DNA of 64,000 nucleotides from Reyranella sp. CPCC 100927 (GTDB lineage Bacteria > Pseudomonadota > Alphaproteobacteria > Reyranellales > Reyranellaceae). Every line of letters begins with the position of its first letter. Within the stretch, counting starts at the first letter, position 1. A program made the position numbers and the translations under genes. Positions 24,001 to 31,697 of this stretch are shown here, one piece after another. Location of the stretch: positions 248,001 through 312,000 of the forward strand of contig NZ_VOHA01000003.1 in NCBI RefSeq assembly GCF_007859315.1. The letters are read 5' to 3'. The notes below the pieces were generated by a model. It worked only from the letters and a program-made list of their open reading frames with translations. It was not told where the DNA came from and searched no databases.

Positions 24001-25780
24001 GGTCGTGGTCAACCCCGACGGCACCTATACCTACACGCCGAACCCGAATGCCAATGGGCCCGACAGCTTCACGGTCCTGGTGGACGACGGCAACGGTGGC
24101 ACCACCGTCGTGACGGTGAATGTCACGGTGACGCCGGTGAATGATACGCCGGTCGCGACGGCGCCGCCGGTGACGACGTCGGAAGACACGCCGGTCAGCG
24201 GCGCCGTGACGGCAACCGACGCCGACGGCGATCCGCTGACCTTCACGCTGGATACCGGTCCGACCCGCGGTACGGTAGTGATCAACCCCGATGGCACCTA
24301 CACCTACACGCCGAACCCCAACGCCAGCGGTCCGGACAGTTTCACGGTGCTGGTGGATGATGGCCAGGGCGGCACGACGCTGGTCACGGTCAACGTCACC
24401 GTCACGCCGGTCAACGACGTCCCGGTCGTGACATCGCCGATTGCGACGCAGACGGGCACTGACGGGTCGGCGATCAGACCGCTGGACGTGAGTGCCGGGT
24501 TCGCCGACGCCGATGGCGAGCCGCTCACCTATACCGCGACGGGCCTGCCGCCCGGCCTCAGTCTTGATCCGGTGACCGGCGTTGTTTCCGGCACGATCGA
24601 CCGGTCGGCCTCGCTGTCGGGACCGTTCACCGTCACGGTGACGGCGACGGATCCTTCGGGCGCCGCGGTGTCGCAGACCTTTACCTGGGATGTCGCCAAT
24701 CCCGCACCGTTGGTGCAATCGGACTCGGCGTCGACGCTGCAGGGCGAGCCGACGTCGGGCAACGTCCTGGCCAACGACAGCGATCCCGACGGTGATCCGC
24801 TTGATGTGGTCGCCTTCACCGTCGGCGGCATCACCTACACCGCGGGCCAGATGGCCGATATCGCCGGCGTCGGCACGCTGACCATCGGCGCCGACGGCAG
24901 CTATGCCTTCACGCCGGTGGCCGGCTTTGTCGGATCGGTCCCGTCGATCACCTACACGGTCAGTGACGGGCAGGGTGGCACGGCGTCGGCGTCGCTGGCG
25001 ATCACCGTGAGGGCCAACGCGGCCGACCCCATCCCGCTGTCGGATCGCCATGTGCCGGATCTGCCGGATATCGATCGCCGTCCCGATCTCGGGATTGCGC
25101 GTGATCCTGGCATCGTCGTTGAAGCGGCGAACGGCTTGGGGTCGCTGGGCTCGATCGATGGGCCGCCGCGGGTCGGCAACAACATTGTCGTCAATGTCGT
25201 CAATCGCATTGACCGTCTGGGTGTCGTCGGATCGATGGATCCCACCCCGCAGCGCAACATCATCGATACCATGACGGGGCCGCTATTCTCGGCGCCAGAG
25301 CGGCATGGCTGGATCAGGCCCATCCTGTCGGTCCATGAAATCTACGGACCGTCGGTGCGCATCCTGGTCGACGGCAGCGGCGATCGGATCGCGCATGCCG
25401 GGCCGCCCCTCCACGTCGATGTCCAGCAGCGACCGGAAGATCTTCGGTTGGCGATCGGTGACGACCAGTCCCGGCTCTTCCATGTCAGCGCCACGCTGGC
25501 TGACGGCATGCCGCTGCCGGCCGGCATCACGATCGACGAGGACCAGGCGATCACCATCCGCCGTGACCTGGTAAAGCAGCCGCTTGATCTCATGCTGTTC
25601 GCCCAGGCGGGCGATCAGGGCGACTATCAGCTCCTGCTGACGATCGATCCCGCCGACGGGCGCATCGATGCCCGCCATACGCGTGATGTCGCGGCGGCCA
25701 GCGCGACGTTCGACCAGATCATTTTCGAGAAGCACCAGTCGACAGCACGGCTGGCGACGAACCTGATGACGGAACTCTAA
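3047..25780 (+). CDS. Giant tandem-repeat surface protein (LEPR-like N-terminus, DUF4347, cadherin/Ig-like repeats), 7,577 aa
   Basis: This is a probable giant cell-surface or biofilm adhesin. Residues 1-45 are basic and lead into [11 protein letters not shown], resembling the LEPR-XLL N-terminal motif of giant surface proteins that lack a Sec signal peptide. Residues about 185-345 are a DUF4347 domain with IHIISHG (His240) and LLYGCN (Cys283). Residues about 345-1069 are beta-rich and mostly unassigned. From residue 1070 come 14 pairs of about 213 residues, then four 91-residue units (4050-4413), 11 more pairs (4414-6756) and four more short units (6757-7122). An Ig-like and a VCBS-like domain follow (to about 7330), then a unique 250-residue C-terminus. 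Repeats carry the NEDTP, DVDGD and DYNGP signatures of calcium-binding cadherin-like domains. I see no RTX nonapeptides. Reading the translation I found only one cysteine, Cys283. Four export-type genes follow on the same strand, the first 34 bases downstream. The reading frame is intact, but near-identical repeats make the exact repeat number assembly-sensitive. Confidence 0.93.
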   Translation: MNKFWRPKSSKSKRRAEYNPVVRISPTVFALEARIALDAAAAVDDGSKAAALSVAALAGEPLVQDAAASGSHASEAATAAPQQPSTSQPSADSGAKAGASAPHQGNAAPSQIATQAPPQDRPSASKTIANDASGVVGDAVAEASAAPDQPASQTTNAADAAARPLFADKEVGVVTPDSNESVGREIVFIDSNVGDIQPWLQDIRPGSEIVVLDSARSGLAQIAAFMAGRSNIDAIHIISHGAQGQLDLGSDVLTPETLADHQTELAAIGRALSADGDILLYGCNIAAGTDGAQTVDLLASLTSADVAASTDGTGATAQGGDWTLEEQQGVIDARSLSAPAWDGLLVQTTINPSGGVQTDGSDGLRIHVTNLGQMQVRYQNQLQFFSGSVTDTSTQLFNGMYMAVGTQVIGPDTGAENMAKVAWTSAGTQTLTGTGTAADPFVVTTTMFYNANGVAGYQAAADTLAVVRTSYISGTAYFTNTVTITPPSTNTADIKWYQAADTLLGGTDAGPAYAVAPGIGSTTNVNDNISVIATRQNAGTASERFVGFAEVDGDRQFDRFYSGVYNGSGLYGAGIAGGGNITNTITTSASTDNGLGVQFNLGAINSATTFSYRIVFDSTTTLDLDANNSTATGNDYVTTYGVGSGTPVKVVDSDVAVANVVADISRATVTINNAQSGDTLSVSGALPAGITASIVGSTLTLTGSASEAAYQTALQQILFNSTSLSTVSRNLTISVFNEITSDATTASATINVAAAPVVDLNSGTNQTQIITNGGFTTDLSGWTQTGTGGRLASSGDNGFAWTADNSTGTLRQTGITGWNSGTAPSGAAQLTFELGWNNRNPDTAAAATLDISVGGVVYARITTGINGSNTATITYMNGASGSPASVTSSTFGSWARTGITINLPATVAATGDLLFSYASGSGGDDIFIDGVSVQTVSDVTPGVNFTTTYTENGAGVSIADTDNDVRDNDSTNMVSARIVLTNAAAGDVLNVGSLPAGITASVDTSVAGQITVTLTGSATRASYAAAIRAITFSNTTDNPSTTPRTVNVTVNDGALDSAVATTTINVIAVNDAPVNTVPGARTTNEDATLAITGVSIADPDSSTLTTTLTVTNGTLSVTAGGGATISGNGSATVTISGTVAQINAALAGLTYINTPDYNGPAQLTISTNDGALTDTDTVAITVTPVADITNDTVTTNEDTPITFNVITGSNGASADSFENSGRVVTSVTQPAAGQGTVTFAADGTITYTPPANFNGTTTFTYTVTSGGVTETATVTVNVTAVNDAPVNTVPAAQTTAEDTPKAITGVSVADVDSGSLTTTLSVTNGTLAVAAGGGAAITGNGSGTVTIVGTAAQINAALLGLTYTNTADYNGPAQLTVSTSDGALTDVDTVGITVTPVADITNDTVTTAEDTPISFNVITGTNGASADSFENAGRAVTSVTQPAAGQGTVTFAADGTITYTPATNFNGVATFTYTVTSGGVTETATVTVNVTAVNDAPVNTVPGPQTTAEDTSLAIPGVSVSDVDNASLTTTLTVTNGTLSVTAGGGATIAGNGSSVVTIAGTAAQINAALLGLTYTNTADYNGPAQLTVSTSDGALTDVDTVAITVTPVADITNDTVATAEDTPISFNVITGTNGATVDSFENGGRVVTSVTQPPAGQGTVTFAADGTLTYTPAANFNGTTSFTYTVTSGGVTETATVTVNVTAVNDAPVNTVPGPRTTAEDTPLAIAGVSVADVDSGALTTTLTVTNGTLAVTAGGGATITGNGTGTVTVSGTAAQINAALAGLTYTNTADYNGPAQLTVSTSDGALTDVDTVAITVTPVADIVNDTVTTAEDTPITFNVITGTNGASVDSFENTGRVVTSVTQPSQGSVTFAADGTITYTPPANFNGTTSFTYTVTSGGVTETATVTVNVTAVNDAPVNTVPAAQTTAEDTPLAITGVSVADVDSGALTTTLTVTNGTLAVTAGGGATITGNGTGTVTVSGTAAQINAALLGLTYTNTADYNGPAQLTVSTSDGVLTDTDTVAITVTPVADITNDTVTTAEDTPITFNVITGSNGASADSFENTGRVVSSVTQPAAGQGTVTFAADGTITYTPPSNFNGTTSFTYTVTSGGVTETATVTLNVTAVNDAPVNTVPAAQTTAEDTPLAIPSVSVSDVDGGTLTTTLTVTNGTLTVTAGGGAGIVGNGGSTVTITGTAAQINAALLGLTYTNTADYNGPAQLTVSTSDGVLTDTDTVGITVTPVADITNDTVTTNEDTPITFNVITGSNGATVDSFENAGRVVTSVTQPAAGQGTVTFAADGTITYTPAANFNGVATFTYTVTSGGVTETATVTVNVTAQNDAPANTVPVAQTTAEDTALAIGGVSVSDVDGGTLTTTLTVTSGTLTVATGGGAGIVGNGGSTVTITGTAAQINAALLGLTYTNTADYNGPDTLTVSTTDGALTDTDTVAITVTPVADITNDTVTTNEDTPITFNVITGSDGATVDSFENAGRAVTSVTQPAAGQGTVTFAADGTITYTPAANFNGVATFTYTVTSGGVTETATVTVNVTAQNDAPVNAVPAAQTTAEDTPLAIPGVSVSDVDGGPLTTTLTVANGTLSITAGGGAAVSGSGTATVTLSGTAAQINAALASLTYTNTADYNGPDTLTVSTSDGALTDVDTVAITVTPVVDVTNDEVTTNEDAPISFNVLTGTNGASADSFENSGRVVTSVTQPAAGQGTVTFAADGTITYTPAANFNGTATFTYTVTSGGVTETATVTVNVTAVNDAPVNTVPATAQETEEDAPLAIGNVTVSDVDGGALTTTLTVANGTLAVATGGGAGITGNGSGTVTITGTAAQINAALLGLTYTNTADYNGPDTLTVSTSDGVLTDTDTVAITVTPVADITNDTVTTNEDTPITFNVLTGTNGASEDSFENSGRAVTSVTQPPSGQGTVTFAADGTITYTPPADFNGTTSFTYTVTSGGVTETATVTVNVTAQNDAPTNTVPGPRTTAEDSPLPISGVSVSDVDSGTLTTTLTVINGTLSVGTSGGAVINGNGSSTVTITGTAAEINLALAGLTYTNTADYNGPDTLTVSTTDGALTDTDTVAITVTPVADVTDDTVTTTEDTPITFNVITGSNGASADSFENDGRVVTSVTQPAPGQGTVTFAADGTITYTPPADFNGTTSFTYTVTSGGVTETATVTVNVTAANDAPVNTVPGPRTTAEDTPLAITGVSVSDVDSVSLTTTLTVTNGTLTVTAGGGAGIVGNGSNTVVLTGTAAQINAALAGLTYTNTADYNGPAQLTVTTSDGALTDVDTVAITVTPVDDIANDAVTTDEDTPVTISVLTNDSFENPGRTITAVNGQSIVVGGSVTVVNGTVRLNGDGTLTFSPTLNFNGPTSFTYSVTSGGDTETATVFVTVTAVEDAPVVTVPGPQETAEDTPLAIDSVRVTVFDADDDPLTTTLTVQNGTLTVATGGGAGITGNGTGTVTITGTAAEINAALAGLTYTNVGDYNGPDLLQVVTNDGVLTDSADVTITVTAVADIAGDNANTDEDTEVTISVLSNDSFENPGRAITAVNGQAITANGPAIAVGNGTVRLNGAGQLIFLPTLDFTGPTSFTYTVTSGGVMETASVTVDVGTDNDAPVNTVPGVQTMAEDAALQITGVSVSDPDGAGEPLTTTLTVTNGTLSVTEGGGATIAGNNSGTVTITGTAAQINAALLGLTYRNTADYNGPAQLTVSTSDGALTDVDTVAITVTPVRDIDNDAVTTAEDTPATIDVLANDSFENPGSTITAINGQSIVVGGDVAVANGTVRLNGDGTLTFSPTLNFNGEVSFTYTVTSGGRTETATVDVTVTAVNDAPVLTIPGAQTTDEDTPLDIDGVRVTVFDADDDVLTTTLSVANGTVFVTEGGGATVTANGTATVTIVGTATQVNAALAGLRYVNTGDYNGSDVMTVTVSDGTLDDGGTVAITVRPVADITNDTVTTAEDTPITFNVITGSNGASADSFENTSRVVTSVTQPASGQGTVTFAADGTLTYTPPANFNGTTTFTYTVTSGGVTETATVTVNVTAVNDDPVGTAPPATTLEDTPVSGAVTATDVDGDTLTFSLAGGPAQGTVLVNADGTYTYTPNANYNGADSFTVLVDDGHGGTTTVTVNVTVTPVNDNPVGTAPPVTTPEDTPVSGAVTATDVDGDTLTLSLAGGPAQGTVLVNADGTYTYTPNANYNGPDSFTVLVDDGHGGTTTVTVNVTVTPENDAPVGTAPPATTPEDTPVSGAVTATDVDGDTLTFSLAGGPAQGTVLVNADGTYTYTPNANYNGPDSFTVLVDDGHGGTTTVTVNVTVTPVNDAPVATAPPVTTPEDTPVSGAVTATDVDGDTLTFSLDSGPAQGTVIVNADGTYTYTPNANYNGADSFTVLVDDGHGGRTPVTVNVTVTPENDVPVNTVPVAQTTAEDALLSIPGVSVSDIDGGALTTTLTVTNGTLTVATGGGAGIVGNGGSTVTITGTAAEINLALAGLTYRNTADYNGPDTLTVSTTDGALTDTDTVGITVSPVADITDDTVTTDEDTPITFNVILGSNGATVDSFENSGRVVTSVTQPAPGQGTVTFSADGTITYTPPADFNGTTTFTYTVTSGGVTETATVTVNVTAQNDAPVNAVPGPQTTAEDTPLSIPDVSVSDIDGGTLTTTLTVTNGTLSVTAGGGALISGSGTGTVVIEGTAAQINAALAGLTYRNTADYNGPAQLTVSTTDGATTDTDTVAITVTPVADITNDTVTTNEDTPITFNVITGSNGASEDSFENSGRVVTSVTQPAAGQGTVTFLADGTITYTPPADFNGTTTFTYTVTSGGVTETATVTVNVTAQNDAPVNTVPGSQETDEDTLLAIGGVSVADVDGGTLTTTLTVTNGTLSVATGGGAVINGNGGATVTITGTAAEINLALAGLTYTNTADYNGPDTLTVSTSDGVLTDTDTVGIAVTPVTDITNDTVTTDEDTPITFNVILGSNGATVDSFENSGRVVSSVTQPPAGQGTVTFAADGTITYTPPADFNGTTTFTYTVTSGGVTETATVTVNVTAVNDEPVNAVPGPQTTAEDALLSIPGVSVADVDGGTLTTTLTVTSGTLTVATGGGAGITGNGSGTVTITGTAADINLALAGLTYRNTADYNGPDTLTVSTSDGVLTDTDTVGITVTPVADITDDTVTTNEDTPITFNVITGSNGASEDSFENSGRVVTSVTQPAPGQGTVVFAADGTITYTPPADFNGTTTFTYTVTSGGVTETATVTVNVTAVNDAPVNAVPVAQTTAEDSPLPIPGVSVSDVDGGTLTTTLTVANGTLTVATGGGAGIVGNGGSTVTITGTALQINAALAGLIYTNTADYNGPDTLTVSTSDGVLTDTDTVAITVTPVADITNDTVTTNEDTPITFNVILGSNGATVDSFENSGRVVTSVTQPAPGQGTVTFSADGTITYTPPADFNGTTTFTYTVTSGGVTETATVTVNVTAQNDAPVNTVPATAQETEEDAPLAIGGVTVSDVDGGTLTTTLTVTSGTLSVTAGGGALISGSGTGTVVIEGTAAQINAALAGLTYRNTADYNGPDTLTVSTTDGALTDTDTVAITVTPVADITNDTVTTNEDTPITFNVLTGTNGASADSFENAGHMVTAVTQPPPGQGSVSFAADGTITYTPPVNFNGTTSFTYTVSSGGVTETATVTVNVTAVNDAPVVVIPGGPTLPPVQEDAPVSIPGVTVSDIDSGSLTTTLSVANGTLSVTTGGGAGITGNGTGSVTITGTAAEINAALAGLTYRNTADYNGPDTLTVSTSDGALDTTVTANITVVPVVDVTNDSVTTAEDTPISFNVLTGTNGASADSFENTGRVVTSVTQPPAGQGTVTFLADGTITYTPPANFNGTTTFTYTVTSGGVTETATVTVNVASVNDAPVNTVPGPQETDEDAQLAIPGVTVSDVDGDPLTTTLTVTNGTLSVAAGGGAGIVGEGTGTVTLTGTAAQINAALAGLTYTNTADYNGPAQLTISTTDGAATDTDTVAITVRPVIDIDNDAVTTPEDTPATIDVLNNDSFENTGRTIVAINGQAIAVDGSVTVANGTVRLNGDNTLTFSPNLNFNGQITFTYSVASGGDVETATVTVTVTPVNDAPVVTVPGAQTTLEDRPLEVDGVRVIVIDADDDALTTTVTVQNGTLTVSTGGGVVVSGNGTATVTISGSAAQINAALADLVYTSRADYNGPDQMQVRTSDGTLEGTGSVTITVTPVADIDDDTVDTDEDTPVIVSVLTNDSFENPGRAITAVDGQTITVGATVNVANGTVRLNGDGTLTFDPTDNFNGVTSFTYTVTSGGVTETATVTVDVGGVNDTPQNTVPGPQPVTEDTLTPIPGLSVADPDGADELLTTTLTVQNGTLSVTGGSGSGTSTVVLTGTAAQINAALATLQYRGTADYNGPDQLRISTTDAGGLTDIDTVAITVAPVRDIVDDSVVTREDTPIAISVLGNDTFSNPGRTITAVDGFAITVGGPAIAVANGTVSLNSAGQLVFTPTANFNGTTTFTYAVQSNGDSETATVTVNVQAENDPPVNTVPGAQETAEDTPLAIDGVRVSVFDAEDDALTTTLTVLHGTLTVAAGSGAGVSGDGTGTVILTGTAAQINAALAGLTYTSTADYNGADLMTVTTSDGILSDQDSVAITVRPAVDITSDAVTTLEDTPITFNVLTGTNGASADTFTNPDRAVTAVTQPSVGQVTFAADGTLTYTPLANFHGQVSFTYTVTSGGVTETATVTVNVTSVNDNPVVDPPPGPVTTVEDTPVSGRVTATDADGDALTYARDGGPANGSVVVNLDGTYTYTPNPNYFGPDSFTVLVSDGNGGTTTVTINVTVTPVNDPPVSAPVTATTPEDTPVSGAVVATDPEGDALTYSRASDPSNGTVMVNADGTFIYTPNANYNGADSFTVLVDDGHGGTTTVAVSVTVTPVNDAPTGSAQPVTTLEDTPVNGVVIGTDVDGDPLTFTLNGGPSQGTVVVNPDGTYTYTPNPNANGPDSFTVLVDDGNGGTTVVTVNVTVTPVNDTPVATAPPVTTSEDTPVSGAVTATDADGDPLTFTLDTGPTRGTVVINPDGTYTYTPNPNASGPDSFTVLVDDGQGGTTLVTVNVTVTPVNDVPVVTSPIATQTGTDGSAIRPLDVSAGFADADGEPLTYTATGLPPGLSLDPVTGVVSGTIDRSASLSGPFTVTVTATDPSGAAVSQTFTWDVANPAPLVQSDSASTLQGEPTSGNVLANDSDPDGDPLDVVAFTVGGITYTAGQMADIAGVGTLTIGADGSYAFTPVAGFVGSVPSITYTVSDGQGGTASASLAITVRANAADPIPLSDRHVPDLPDIDRRPDLGIARDPGIVVEAANGLGSLGSIDGPPRVGNNIVVNVVNRIDRLGVVGSMDPTPQRNIIDTMTGPLFSAPERHGWIRPILSVHEIYGPSVRILVDGSGDRIAHAGPPLHVDVQQRPEDLRLAIGDDQSRLFHVSATLADGMPLPAGITIDEDQAITIRRDLVKQPLDLMLFAQAGDQGDYQLLLTIDPADGRIDARHTRDVAAASATFDQIIFEKHQSTARLATNLMTEL
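6254..15193 (+). repeat. Tandem repeat block 1: 14 two-domain units, period 636 bp
   Basis: Fourteen consecutive units of about 212-213 codons each consist of an A domain and a B domain. The A domain starts NDAPVNTVP and contains [22 protein letters not shown] and DYNGP. The B domain starts DITNDTVTT and contains [15 protein letters not shown] and [15 protein letters not shown]. The offset between the second and third starts is exactly 636 bp. The last four units carry variant B domains with NDSFENPG and a VRLNGDGTL core, or A domains with VFDADDD, so the block is not homogeneous. Confidence 0.95.
15194..16285 (+). repeat. Four tandem 273-bp (91-residue) domains, array 1
   Basis: Four near-identical units fill exactly 1,092 bases. 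Each reads NDxPVGTAPP, then [19 protein letters not shown], then [13 protein letters not shown] and [13 protein letters not shown]. They are shorter than the A and B domains and resemble VCBS/cadherin-like repeats with DxDGD calcium ligands. The array interrupts the two-domain pattern and recurs in diverged form near the C-terminus. Confidence 0.93.
16673..16926 (+). repeat. 254-bp segment identical to 19217-19470
   Basis: Read base by base, 16673-16926 and 19217-19470 are identical over 254 bp. The match ends at GATGTG-type codon differences on either side. The offset is 2,544 bp, exactly four 636-bp units, so the copies are in register. The segment covers most of a B domain up to the first codons of the next A domain. 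Confidence 0.85.
19217..19470 (+). repeat. Second copy of the 254-bp identical segment
   Basis: This is the partner of 16673-16926, offset by four repeat units. The A domains that follow both copies also share a rare sequence ([21 protein letters not shown]) with one visible base difference. The similarity therefore extends well beyond the 254 bp, as expected from a four-unit duplication or gene conversion. Confidence 0.85.
23315..24412 (+). repeat. Four tandem 91-residue-type domains, array 2
   Basis: Four units carry the [17 protein letters not shown] and [10 protein letters not shown] signatures of array 1. They are visibly more diverged from each other in codon use and sequence than the array-1 copies. 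They form the last repetitive part before the two single C-terminal Ig/VCBS-like domains. Confidence 0.92.
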
Positions 25781-25814
25781 GCGTCAATCAGCAAACCGAA
25801 CGAGTGGGGAAACC

Positions 25815-27320
25815 ATGCGTAGTTGGGATGTCATGACAGTGTTGGCGGCCAAACCGGTGGCGGTGTTGTCATGTGCGGCATTTCTGGCGGCGGGCTGCTC
25901 CGTAACCCCGCAACCGTTGTCACAGGCGGAGGTCAAGGACTTCGTCAACGAGCGCATGGCTCAGGTCGCCGCCAACAACGAACCGATCACCGGCAAGATC
26001 GATCTCTACGAGGCATTGGCGCGCAGCCTGAAGTTCAACCTCGATCACCGGGTTGAGATGATGGCCGCGACGCTGGCCATGCGCGAGCTCGACCAGGCCA
26101 ACATGGACATGCTGCCACGGGTGGTCGCGAACTCGAACTATTTCGGCCGCAGCAACATCCAGGCATCCAGCAGCCAGTCCGTGCTGACCGGGCGGCAATC
26201 GCTGGAGCCATCGACCTCGACCGAGAAGAACACACTGGCGGCCGATCTGACGTTCGGCTGGAACATCCTCGACTTCGGCCTGTCCTATGTTCGCGCCAAG
26301 CAGCAGGCCGACAAGGCGCTGATCGCCGAGGAGCAGCGGCGCAAGGCGGCCCAGCGCATCCTGGAGGATACGCGTACCGCCTTTTGGCGTGCGATCAGCG
26401 CCGAGCGGCTGGTGCGCGACACCAAGACGCTGGAGGCCGGCGTACAGCAGGCGCTGGGCAATGCACGTTCGCTGTCGGCGACCGGCCAGGCATCGCCGTT
26501 GCCGGCGCTGATCTACGAGCGGGAGCTGATCTCGATCAAGCGGGAGCTGCAGGAACTGGAGCGCAGCCTGGCCGTGGCGCGGGCCCAGCTGGCGGCGCTG
26601 ATCAATGTGCCGCCCGACACGCCGTTCGCGCTGGAGGTGCCGGCACGTCCGCCCATGCCGCGTCCGCCCGCCATGTCTCCGGAGGACATGATCCGCACGG
26701 CGCTCGAGCAGCGCACCGAGGTGCGTCAGGTCATGTACGAGATGCGGATCAACAAGTCGGAGGCGGATGCCGCGATCCTGGCCATGCTGCCGGGCATTAA
26801 TCTCTATGCCGGGGTCAATGCCGATACCAACAAGTTCCTCTACAATAACCACTGGATCGCCTGGGGTGCGCGCGCCAGCTGGAACCTGATGAGCATCTTT
26901 ACATACCCCAGCAAGAAGGCGACGATTTCCGCGCGGGACGATCTGCTCAAGGAGCGGACACTGGCGGTGATGATGGCGATCATGACGCAGGTGCATGTGA
27001 GCCGGGCGCGCCTGGCGGAGTACACGCAGGCCTATCAGACCACGACGGAGCTGTTGAACGTTCAGGGTCGTATCCTGAAACAGACCCAAGCCGAAGCGGC
27101 GACCGACTTCACCGGCGAGCAGAGCCTGATCCGTGAGCGGATGAACCTGCTGGCCAGCCGGGCGCGCCACGACATAGCCTATGCCGATCTGCAGAACGCC
27201 CATGCCAACCTGATGGCGTCGATGGGCTTCGATCCGATCGGTGCCGACATCGTTCTCACGCGGCCCGTGGCGGAGGTCGCAAACGACCTGCGCCAGGCCA
27301 TGGCCGGCCGGGACTACTAG
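25815..27320 (+). CDS. TolC-family outer-membrane efflux lipoprotein
   Basis: This is a predicted outer-membrane channel of 501 residues. The N-terminus is hydrophobic and ends in the lipobox LAAGC (residues about 25-30), so the protein should be lipid-anchored, as in OprM-like members. Two long helical halves follow. The first includes LTFGWNILDFG near residue 150-160 and helices with heptad-like Ala/Leu/Glu content. The second repeats the pattern with WGARASWNLMSIF near 355, matching the internal duplication of TolC proteins. It starts 34 bases after the giant gene, with GTGGGGA as ribosome site, and is followed within 10 bases by an adaptor gene. Its place between substrate and adaptor genes suggests it is the outer-membrane exit for the giant protein. 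A drug-efflux role is possible but less likely from context. Confidence 0.88.
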   Translation: MRSWDVMTVLAAKPVAVLSCAAFLAAGCSVTPQPLSQAEVKDFVNERMAQVAANNEPITGKIDLYEALARSLKFNLDHRVEMMAATLAMRELDQANMDMLPRVVANSNYFGRSNIQASSSQSVLTGRQSLEPSTSTEKNTLAADLTFGWNILDFGLSYVRAKQQADKALIAEEQRRKAAQRILEDTRTAFWRAISAERLVRDTKTLEAGVQQALGNARSLSATGQASPLPALIYERELISIKRELQELERSLAVARAQLAALINVPPDTPFALEVPARPPMPRPPAMSPEDMIRTALEQRTEVRQVMYEMRINKSEADAAILAMLPGINLYAGVNADTNKFLYNNHWIAWGARASWNLMSIFTYPSKKATISARDDLLKERTLAVMMAIMTQVHVSRARLAEYTQAYQTTTELLNVQGRILKQTQAEAATDFTGEQSLIRERMNLLASRARHDIAYADLQNAHANLMASMGFDPIGADIVLTRPVAEVANDLRQAMAGRDY

Positions 27321-27329
27321 GAGAAGGTG

Positions 27330-28151
27330 GTGCAACGCGGCGGATCGCGGACACGTCTCACCATCGTACAACTGGCGGCGGCCATCCTGCTGGCCGCGGG
27401 TTCTGCCGGCGTGTCGTCGGCCGGCGCCCAGGCGCCGCGGCCCGGGGTTGACGTTGTGCCTGCCGGCGATGGTCGGGAGGGTGTCCGCGGCGTCGTCAAG
27501 CCACTGGCCGAGGCACAGATCACATCGGATCTGGCCCGGCGGATCCAGGAACTGCCCTGGCGTGATGGCGACCGCTTCCGCAAGGGCGATCTGCTGATAC
27601 GCTTCGACTGCCAGGAGCTGCAGGCCGAAGCCAACGCCGCCCGTGCGGTCTGGCGCGGCAAGAAGCTGGCGCACACCAACGCCGCCGAACTGCATCGCCG
27701 GCAGGCCGCCGGCGCCTTGGCCGTCGCGATCGCGGCCGCCGATGCCGACAAGGCCGAAGCCGATGCACAAGCCCTGGAAGCAAGGCTCGACCGTTGTGCG
27801 ATCGCGGCGCCCTTCGACGGCCGGATCGTCGAGCGTCTGGCGGCACCGTATGAGACACCGACGCCCTCGCAGCCGATTCTGCGCATCGTCGACGACTCGG
27901 CATTAGAGATCCAGATCATCGTGCCGTCCCGGTGGTTGAAGTGGATCCGCGAAGGCCTCGATTTCACGTTCCGGATCGACGAGACCGGGGAACCAGCCAA
28001 GGCAAAGGTTCGTCGCATCGGCGCCAGCGTCGATCCCGTCAGCCAGACGGTGCGGATTGCCGGTGAATTCGTGACGCGCTCACCCGACGTGCTCGGCGGC
28101 ATGAGCGGCACGGCCGTGTTTGAAGCGGCGCCGCACCGGCCGGCGGAGTAG
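27330..28151 (+). CDS. HlyD/RND-type periplasmic adaptor (membrane fusion protein)
   Basis: A compact adaptor of about 273 residues. An N-terminal signal or anchor (hydrophobic LTIVQLAAAILLAAG) is followed by the lipoyl half-motif GVVKPLAEAQITSDL. Next come a short Ala-rich hairpin (residues about 95-150) and the second lipoyl half CAIAAPFDGRIVERL. The last part is a beta-barrel region ending GMSGTAVFEA. The hairpin is short compared with AcrA or HlyD. AGGAG at 27319-27323 lies six bases before the GTG at 27330, which I chose over the GTG at 27327. The gene lies between the TolC-like gene and a second adaptor in a tight operon, so the product probably bridges the inner-membrane parts to the outer-membrane channel. 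Confidence 0.85.
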   Translation: MQRGGSRTRLTIVQLAAAILLAAGSAGVSSAGAQAPRPGVDVVPAGDGREGVRGVVKPLAEAQITSDLARRIQELPWRDGDRFRKGDLLIRFDCQELQAEANAARAVWRGKKLAHTNAAELHRRQAAGALAVAIAAADADKAEADAQALEARLDRCAIAAPFDGRIVERLAAPYETPTPSQPILRIVDDSALEIQIIVPSRWLKWIREGLDFTFRIDETGEPAKAKVRRIGASVDPVSQTVRIAGEFVTRSPDVLGGMSGTAVFEAAPHRPAE

Positions 28152-28155
28152 GGCG

Positions 28156-29532
28156 ATGGATCCGGTACGCCAGCCGCTGCCGAAGCCCCCGGAAGACGAC
28201 CGTGCCGCGCGCTTCAGCGTCGTGCTGGCGCTTGAAATGCAGGCCCGCCGCCAGACCTCGGGACAGGCGTTGCGTTTCTTCGCCGTCAACGAGACCCGCA
28301 AGGCAGCGCCCTATCGGCAGGCGTTCCTGGTCGAAACCGCCGGCGGTCGGGCGCGGATCACGGCGATCTCCAGCATTTCCTCGGTCGAGCGCGATGCGCC
28401 CCTGGTGCGCAGCTTCGAGCACGTGGCGAATGCCTTCCGCAACAAGCTGCAGGACGATGCTCGGCTGAAGCCGCAGTACTTCCTGCTGGGCGCCTTCAGC
28501 GAGGAAGACGACAGCACGCGCGACTATCCATTCAAGCATCTGTGCTGGCTGCCGCTGCCGCAGCGATGGTCTGCCGCCGATACCGCACTTCTGCTGGCCC
28601 GCGATACACCCTGGCGACAGCACGAGATGGCGCTGCTGGAACCGCTGGCGGATACCTACGGCCACGCGCTCGACACGTTGCAGTCGCGCCGCCGGGTGTG
28701 GAAAGCCGGGGGAAAGTGGCGTCCGATTCTGTACGCCGGCATCGTCGCGGGGCTGGTCGCGGTCTGCCTGTTGCCGGTGCGTCTGACGGCGCTGGCGCCC
28801 GCCGAAGTCGTCGCGGCAAAACCGATTGTCGTGTCGGCGCCGGTCGAGGGCGTCATTGCCGATCTGCCCGTCGATCCCAATACGCAAGTGCGGGAGGGCG
28901 ATCTCATCCTGACCTTCGTCGACACCAAGCTGCGCAATGCCGCCGAGGTGGCGGCACGCAATGCGGTGGTCGCCGAAGCCAAGCATCGCAAGGCGGTGCA
29001 GGGCGCTTTCGGCTCGGCGCGTGACAACCAGGAGGTAGCGATCGCGCGGGCCGAACTGGACGTCAAGAAGGCGGAAGCGGCGTACGCGGCGGAGATGCTC
29101 GAGCGGGCCAGCGTGCGTGCCAAGGCGTCCGGACTGCTGCTGTACTCGTCGAAGTCGGACTGGATCGGACGCCCGGTGGTGACCGGCGAACGGATCATGG
29201 AAATCGCCGATCCGCGCCGGCTGGAGCTGCAGATCGACCTGCCGCTGGCCGATATCGTGACCGCCAAGGAGGGCGGCAGGGTCGTCTTCTATCTCGACAG
29301 CGATCCGTTGCACCCGGTGGAAGGAACACTGTATCGCGTCAGCTATCAGGCCACGCTGACGGGTGAATCCCAGTACGCTTTCCGGCTGCTGGCGCGGATC
29401 CCGCTCGATGGCGAGCATGCGCCCCGGATCGGTACACGCGGCACGGCCCAGGTCTACGGCGAGCGGGTGAGCCTGTTCTTCTATCTCTTCCGCCGCCCGA
29501 TCACGGCGCTGAGACAGCGCCTGGGCATCTGA
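28156..29532 (+). CDS. HlyD-like membrane adaptor with a large cytoplasmic GAF-like N-terminal domain
   Basis: The product has 458 residues. Residues 1-190 are soluble and would face the cytoplasm. The pattern (RQAFLVETAGGRARITAISS, then a helix with VANAFRNKL and DTYGHALDTL) looks GAF-like, but that is a fold impression only. One transmembrane helix (YAGIVAGLVAVCLLPV, about 195-212) is followed by a lipoyl half (VSAPVEGVIADLPVDPNTQV), an Ala-rich coiled hairpin (about 260-315) and a beta-barrel part. The ATG at 28156 has GGAG seven bases upstream. An in-frame ATG at 28120 would overlap the previous gene by 32 bases. The stop overlaps the next start (ATGA), indicating translational coupling with the M50 protein. 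Most adaptors lack such a cytoplasmic domain, so it may sense a signal or dock the substrate. Confidence 0.82.
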   Translation: MDPVRQPLPKPPEDDRAARFSVVLALEMQARRQTSGQALRFFAVNETRKAAPYRQAFLVETAGGRARITAISSISSVERDAPLVRSFEHVANAFRNKLQDDARLKPQYFLLGAFSEEDDSTRDYPFKHLCWLPLPQRWSAADTALLLARDTPWRQHEMALLEPLADTYGHALDTLQSRRRVWKAGGKWRPILYAGIVAGLVAVCLLPVRLTALAPAEVVAAKPIVVSAPVEGVIADLPVDPNTQVREGDLILTFVDTKLRNAAEVAARNAVVAEAKHRKAVQGAFGSARDNQEVAIARAELDVKKAEAAYAAEMLERASVRAKASGLLLYSSKSDWIGRPVVTGERIMEIADPRRLELQIDLPLADIVTAKEGGRVVFYLDSDPLHPVEGTLYRVSYQATLTGESQYAFRLLARIPLDGEHAPRIGTRGTAQVYGERVSLFFYLFRRPITALRQRLGI

Positions 29533-31649
29533 TGAACACCGCCGTCTCCGCTCTGCTGCCCGCGCTGCGGCCGGATCTGCGCCTGTTCGACGGCGGCCGC
29601 GACGCCACGGGCGAGCCGACGTTCCTCATCTTCGATGCCGTTCGGCATCGCTACTTTCATATCGGCTGGCACGCATTCGCGATGCTGGCGCGTTGGGGCC
29701 ACAGAACCCGCCGCGATCTGCAGGACAGCATTCGGACCGAACTCGATATCGAGATCGACGACAACGAGGTCGAGGCCCTGGTCCGCTTCCTCGATACGCA
29801 GGAGCTGACGGTCGACGGCGTCAACACGGGGTGGCGCCGCAACCTCGTCCTGGCGGGCATGCGCCGTACCGGCCCTGCCAAGTGGCTGCTGCACAATTAC
29901 CTCTACTTCCGTATTCCGCTGCTGCGTCCCGACCGGTGGCTGTCGCAGGTGTCGCGCTACACGGCCTTCGTGTTCAGCAGGACATTCTGGTTGTGCTGGC
30001 TCGCGCTGACACTGGCGGCCATCTATCTGGCGACGCGCGAATGGGCCGATTTTGCCGGTTCGTGGCATCGCGTGTTCGACATCCAGGGCCTGCTGGCCTT
30101 TGCCGGCGGCCTGATCGTCCTGAAGTCGATTCACGAACTGGGACATGCCCTGGTGGCGAAGCGGCTGGGGTGCCGGATCGCCTCGATGGGTATCGTGTTC
30201 ATGGTCCTGGCACCCATTCTCTACACCGATACCACCGACTGCTGGCGCCTGCCGTCACGCCTGCAGCGCTGGCGCATCGCCTCGGCGGGCGTACTGGCGG
30301 AAATCATGATTGCGCCCGTCGCGTTGCTGATCTGGGCGTTCATGACCACCGGATTCGTGCGCGACCTGTTCTTTGCGGCCGCGGTTCTGGCGCCGACGCT
30401 GTCGTTGCTGGTGAACCTCAATCCGCTGATGCGGTTCGATGGCTATTTCATGCTGTCGGATCTGCTGGGCGTCTACAATTTGCAGCCACGCAGCTTCGCC
30501 TATGGCCGCTGGAAGCTGCGCGAGACACTGTTTGCCCATGGCGCGCCGCCGCCGGAGAACCTGCCGGCACCGCTGGCGCGCCTGCTGATCGCCTATGCCT
30601 ACGCGACGTGGATCTATCGGCTGCTGTTGTTCGTTGCGATCGCCGTCTTCGTCTACGCCTTCATCGTGAAAGTGGTGGGCATCATCCTGTTCATCGTCGA
30701 GATCGGCTTTTTTGTCGTGCGCCCGGTCGTGGCCGAACTGTCGGTGTGGTGGAAGATGCGCAAGCAGGCCCGGCTGCGGCCGAAGACCATGCTGGTGTGG
30801 GGCTGCCTGCTGGTCGTCCTGCTGGCCTTCGTGCTGCCATGGCGCACGACGATCACCATTCCGGCCGTCGTCGAGGCTGGTCGCCTGGAGGCGATCCATG
30901 TGCCGGCGCCGGCGCAGATCGTCGAGATCCTGGTCAAGGACGGTGAGGCGGTGTCGGCGGGACAGCCGTTGCTTCGCCTGCAGGCCCCCGATCTGGAGAG
31001 CCTGGCGGTGATCTCTCGCCGCCGCATTACGTTGCTCGAACTGCGTCTGGCGCGAATCGCAGGCAGCACCATCGATTTGGAAGACCGCCTCGTCGCCGAA
31101 CAGGAACTGCAGTCGGAACGGCTGAGCCTGGCCGGAATTGAGCGGCTTCGGCAGGATCTCGTCGTGAAGGCGGCGGCTGACGGCTTCGTTCGCGACCTGG
31201 ACCGGAAGATTCAGGCCGGCCAGTGGATCGGCCCCCGCGATCAGATCGCGATGCTCGTCGACGCCAAGGCCTATCGCCTGCGCGGGCTGGTATCGCTGAC
31301 CGATGTCCGGCGCCTCAAGGAAGGCATGACCGGCTCATTCATCGCCGACGACGGCGTGATCGAGTTGGCCAAGGTGCGGCTCGACAGTATCAATCGCGCG
31401 GCGGACCGCAGACTGAGCATACCCGTTCTGGCCGAGCCTCATGGCGGCAAGGTGGAAGCGGTCGTCGATGACAAGAAGGCGATCTATTCGCACGAGGCGA
31501 TGTTCAGCGTGCGCCTGACGCTGGAGAGCGGTGAACAGGTCGGGCACCTGCTGCGGGGCGTCGTGGTGATCGACGGTGAGCCCGAGTCATTTGTCATGCG
31601 CCTGCTGCGGCGCGTCAGCCAGGTGCTGATGCGGGAGAGCGGCTTCTGA
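29532..31649 (+). CDS. M50 (site-2) metalloprotease fused to a HlyD-like adaptor half, PqqD-like N-terminus
   Basis: This is a 705-residue polytopic membrane protein. Residues about 12-105 resemble a PqqD-like winged-helix substrate-recognition domain (FLIFDAVRHRYFHIGWHAF, then an acidic helical segment). Several transmembrane helices follow. The third (about 190-206) carries HELGH, with His201, Glu202 and His205 as zinc and catalytic residues. A later helix has the second M50 motif NLNPLMRFDG with Asp303 as third ligand. So the protease looks active. Further helices run to about 440. Next come a lipoyl motif (IHVPAPAQIVEILVKDGE), a short hairpin and a second lipoyl/barrel region to the end, as in HlyD adaptors. 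It is translationally coupled to the preceding adaptor and closes the operon. I infer an inner-membrane platform that may cleave or hand over the giant protein. M50-adaptor fusions exist in databases, but I know of no established role. Confidence 0.88.
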   Translation: MNTAVSALLPALRPDLRLFDGGRDATGEPTFLIFDAVRHRYFHIGWHAFAMLARWGHRTRRDLQDSIRTELDIEIDDNEVEALVRFLDTQELTVDGVNTGWRRNLVLAGMRRTGPAKWLLHNYLYFRIPLLRPDRWLSQVSRYTAFVFSRTFWLCWLALTLAAIYLATREWADFAGSWHRVFDIQGLLAFAGGLIVLKSIHELGHALVAKRLGCRIASMGIVFMVLAPILYTDTTDCWRLPSRLQRWRIASAGVLAEIMIAPVALLIWAFMTTGFVRDLFFAAAVLAPTLSLLVNLNPLMRFDGYFMLSDLLGVYNLQPRSFAYGRWKLRETLFAHGAPPPENLPAPLARLLIAYAYATWIYRLLLFVAIAVFVYAFIVKVVGIILFIVEIGFFVVRPVVAELSVWWKMRKQARLRPKTMLVWGCLLVVLLAFVLPWRTTITIPAVVEAGRLEAIHVPAPAQIVEILVKDGEAVSAGQPLLRLQAPDLESLAVISRRRITLLELRLARIAGSTIDLEDRLVAEQELQSERLSLAGIERLRQDLVVKAAADGFVRDLDRKIQAGQWIGPRDQIAMLVDAKAYRLRGLVSLTDVRRLKEGMTGSFIADDGVIELAKVRLDSINRAADRRLSIPVLAEPHGGKVEAVVDDKKAIYSHEAMFSVRLTLESGEQVGHLLRGVVVIDGEPESFVMRLLRRVSQVLMRESGF

Positions 31650-31655
31650 TGCCAA

Positions 31656-31689
31656 GAGCCAGTGCGGGGTAGGACACCCGCACTGGCTC
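31656..31689. terminator. Bidirectional terminator between convergent genes
   Basis: The arms GAGCCAGTGCGGG (31656-31668) and CCCGCACTGGCTC (31677-31689) are perfectly complementary over 13 bp around an 8-base loop. The hairpin sits 6 bases after the end of the adhesin operon and 8 bases before the end of the convergent gene. No T-run follows on either strand, so termination efficiency is uncertain. Confidence 0.75.
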
Positions 31690-31697
31690 GACGGGGG

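Noticed and set aside
6254-24412. Tandem repeats as a CRISPR or satellite array
   Set aside because: The repeats keep one continuous reading frame with domain-length periods (636 and 273 bp) and no spacers, so they are coding domain repeats.
20699-25051. 1,450-residue open frame on the minus strand across the adhesin repeats
   Set aside because: It is antisense to the giant gene, is composed almost entirely of Arg, His, Asp, Gly and Val from codon shadowing of GC-rich repeats, and has no domain. The same applies to similar frames at 7628-8650, 12113-13543, 15143-16240, 17090-18052 and 19637-20593.
24413-25780. RTX calcium-binding repeats at the adhesin C-terminus
   Set aside because: No GGxGxDxxx nonapeptide series is present in the C-terminal translation.
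25920-27770. 616-residue minus-strand frame opposite the TolC-like gene
   Set aside because: It is antisense to a gene with a lipobox and an internal TolC duplication, and it has no recognisable domain.
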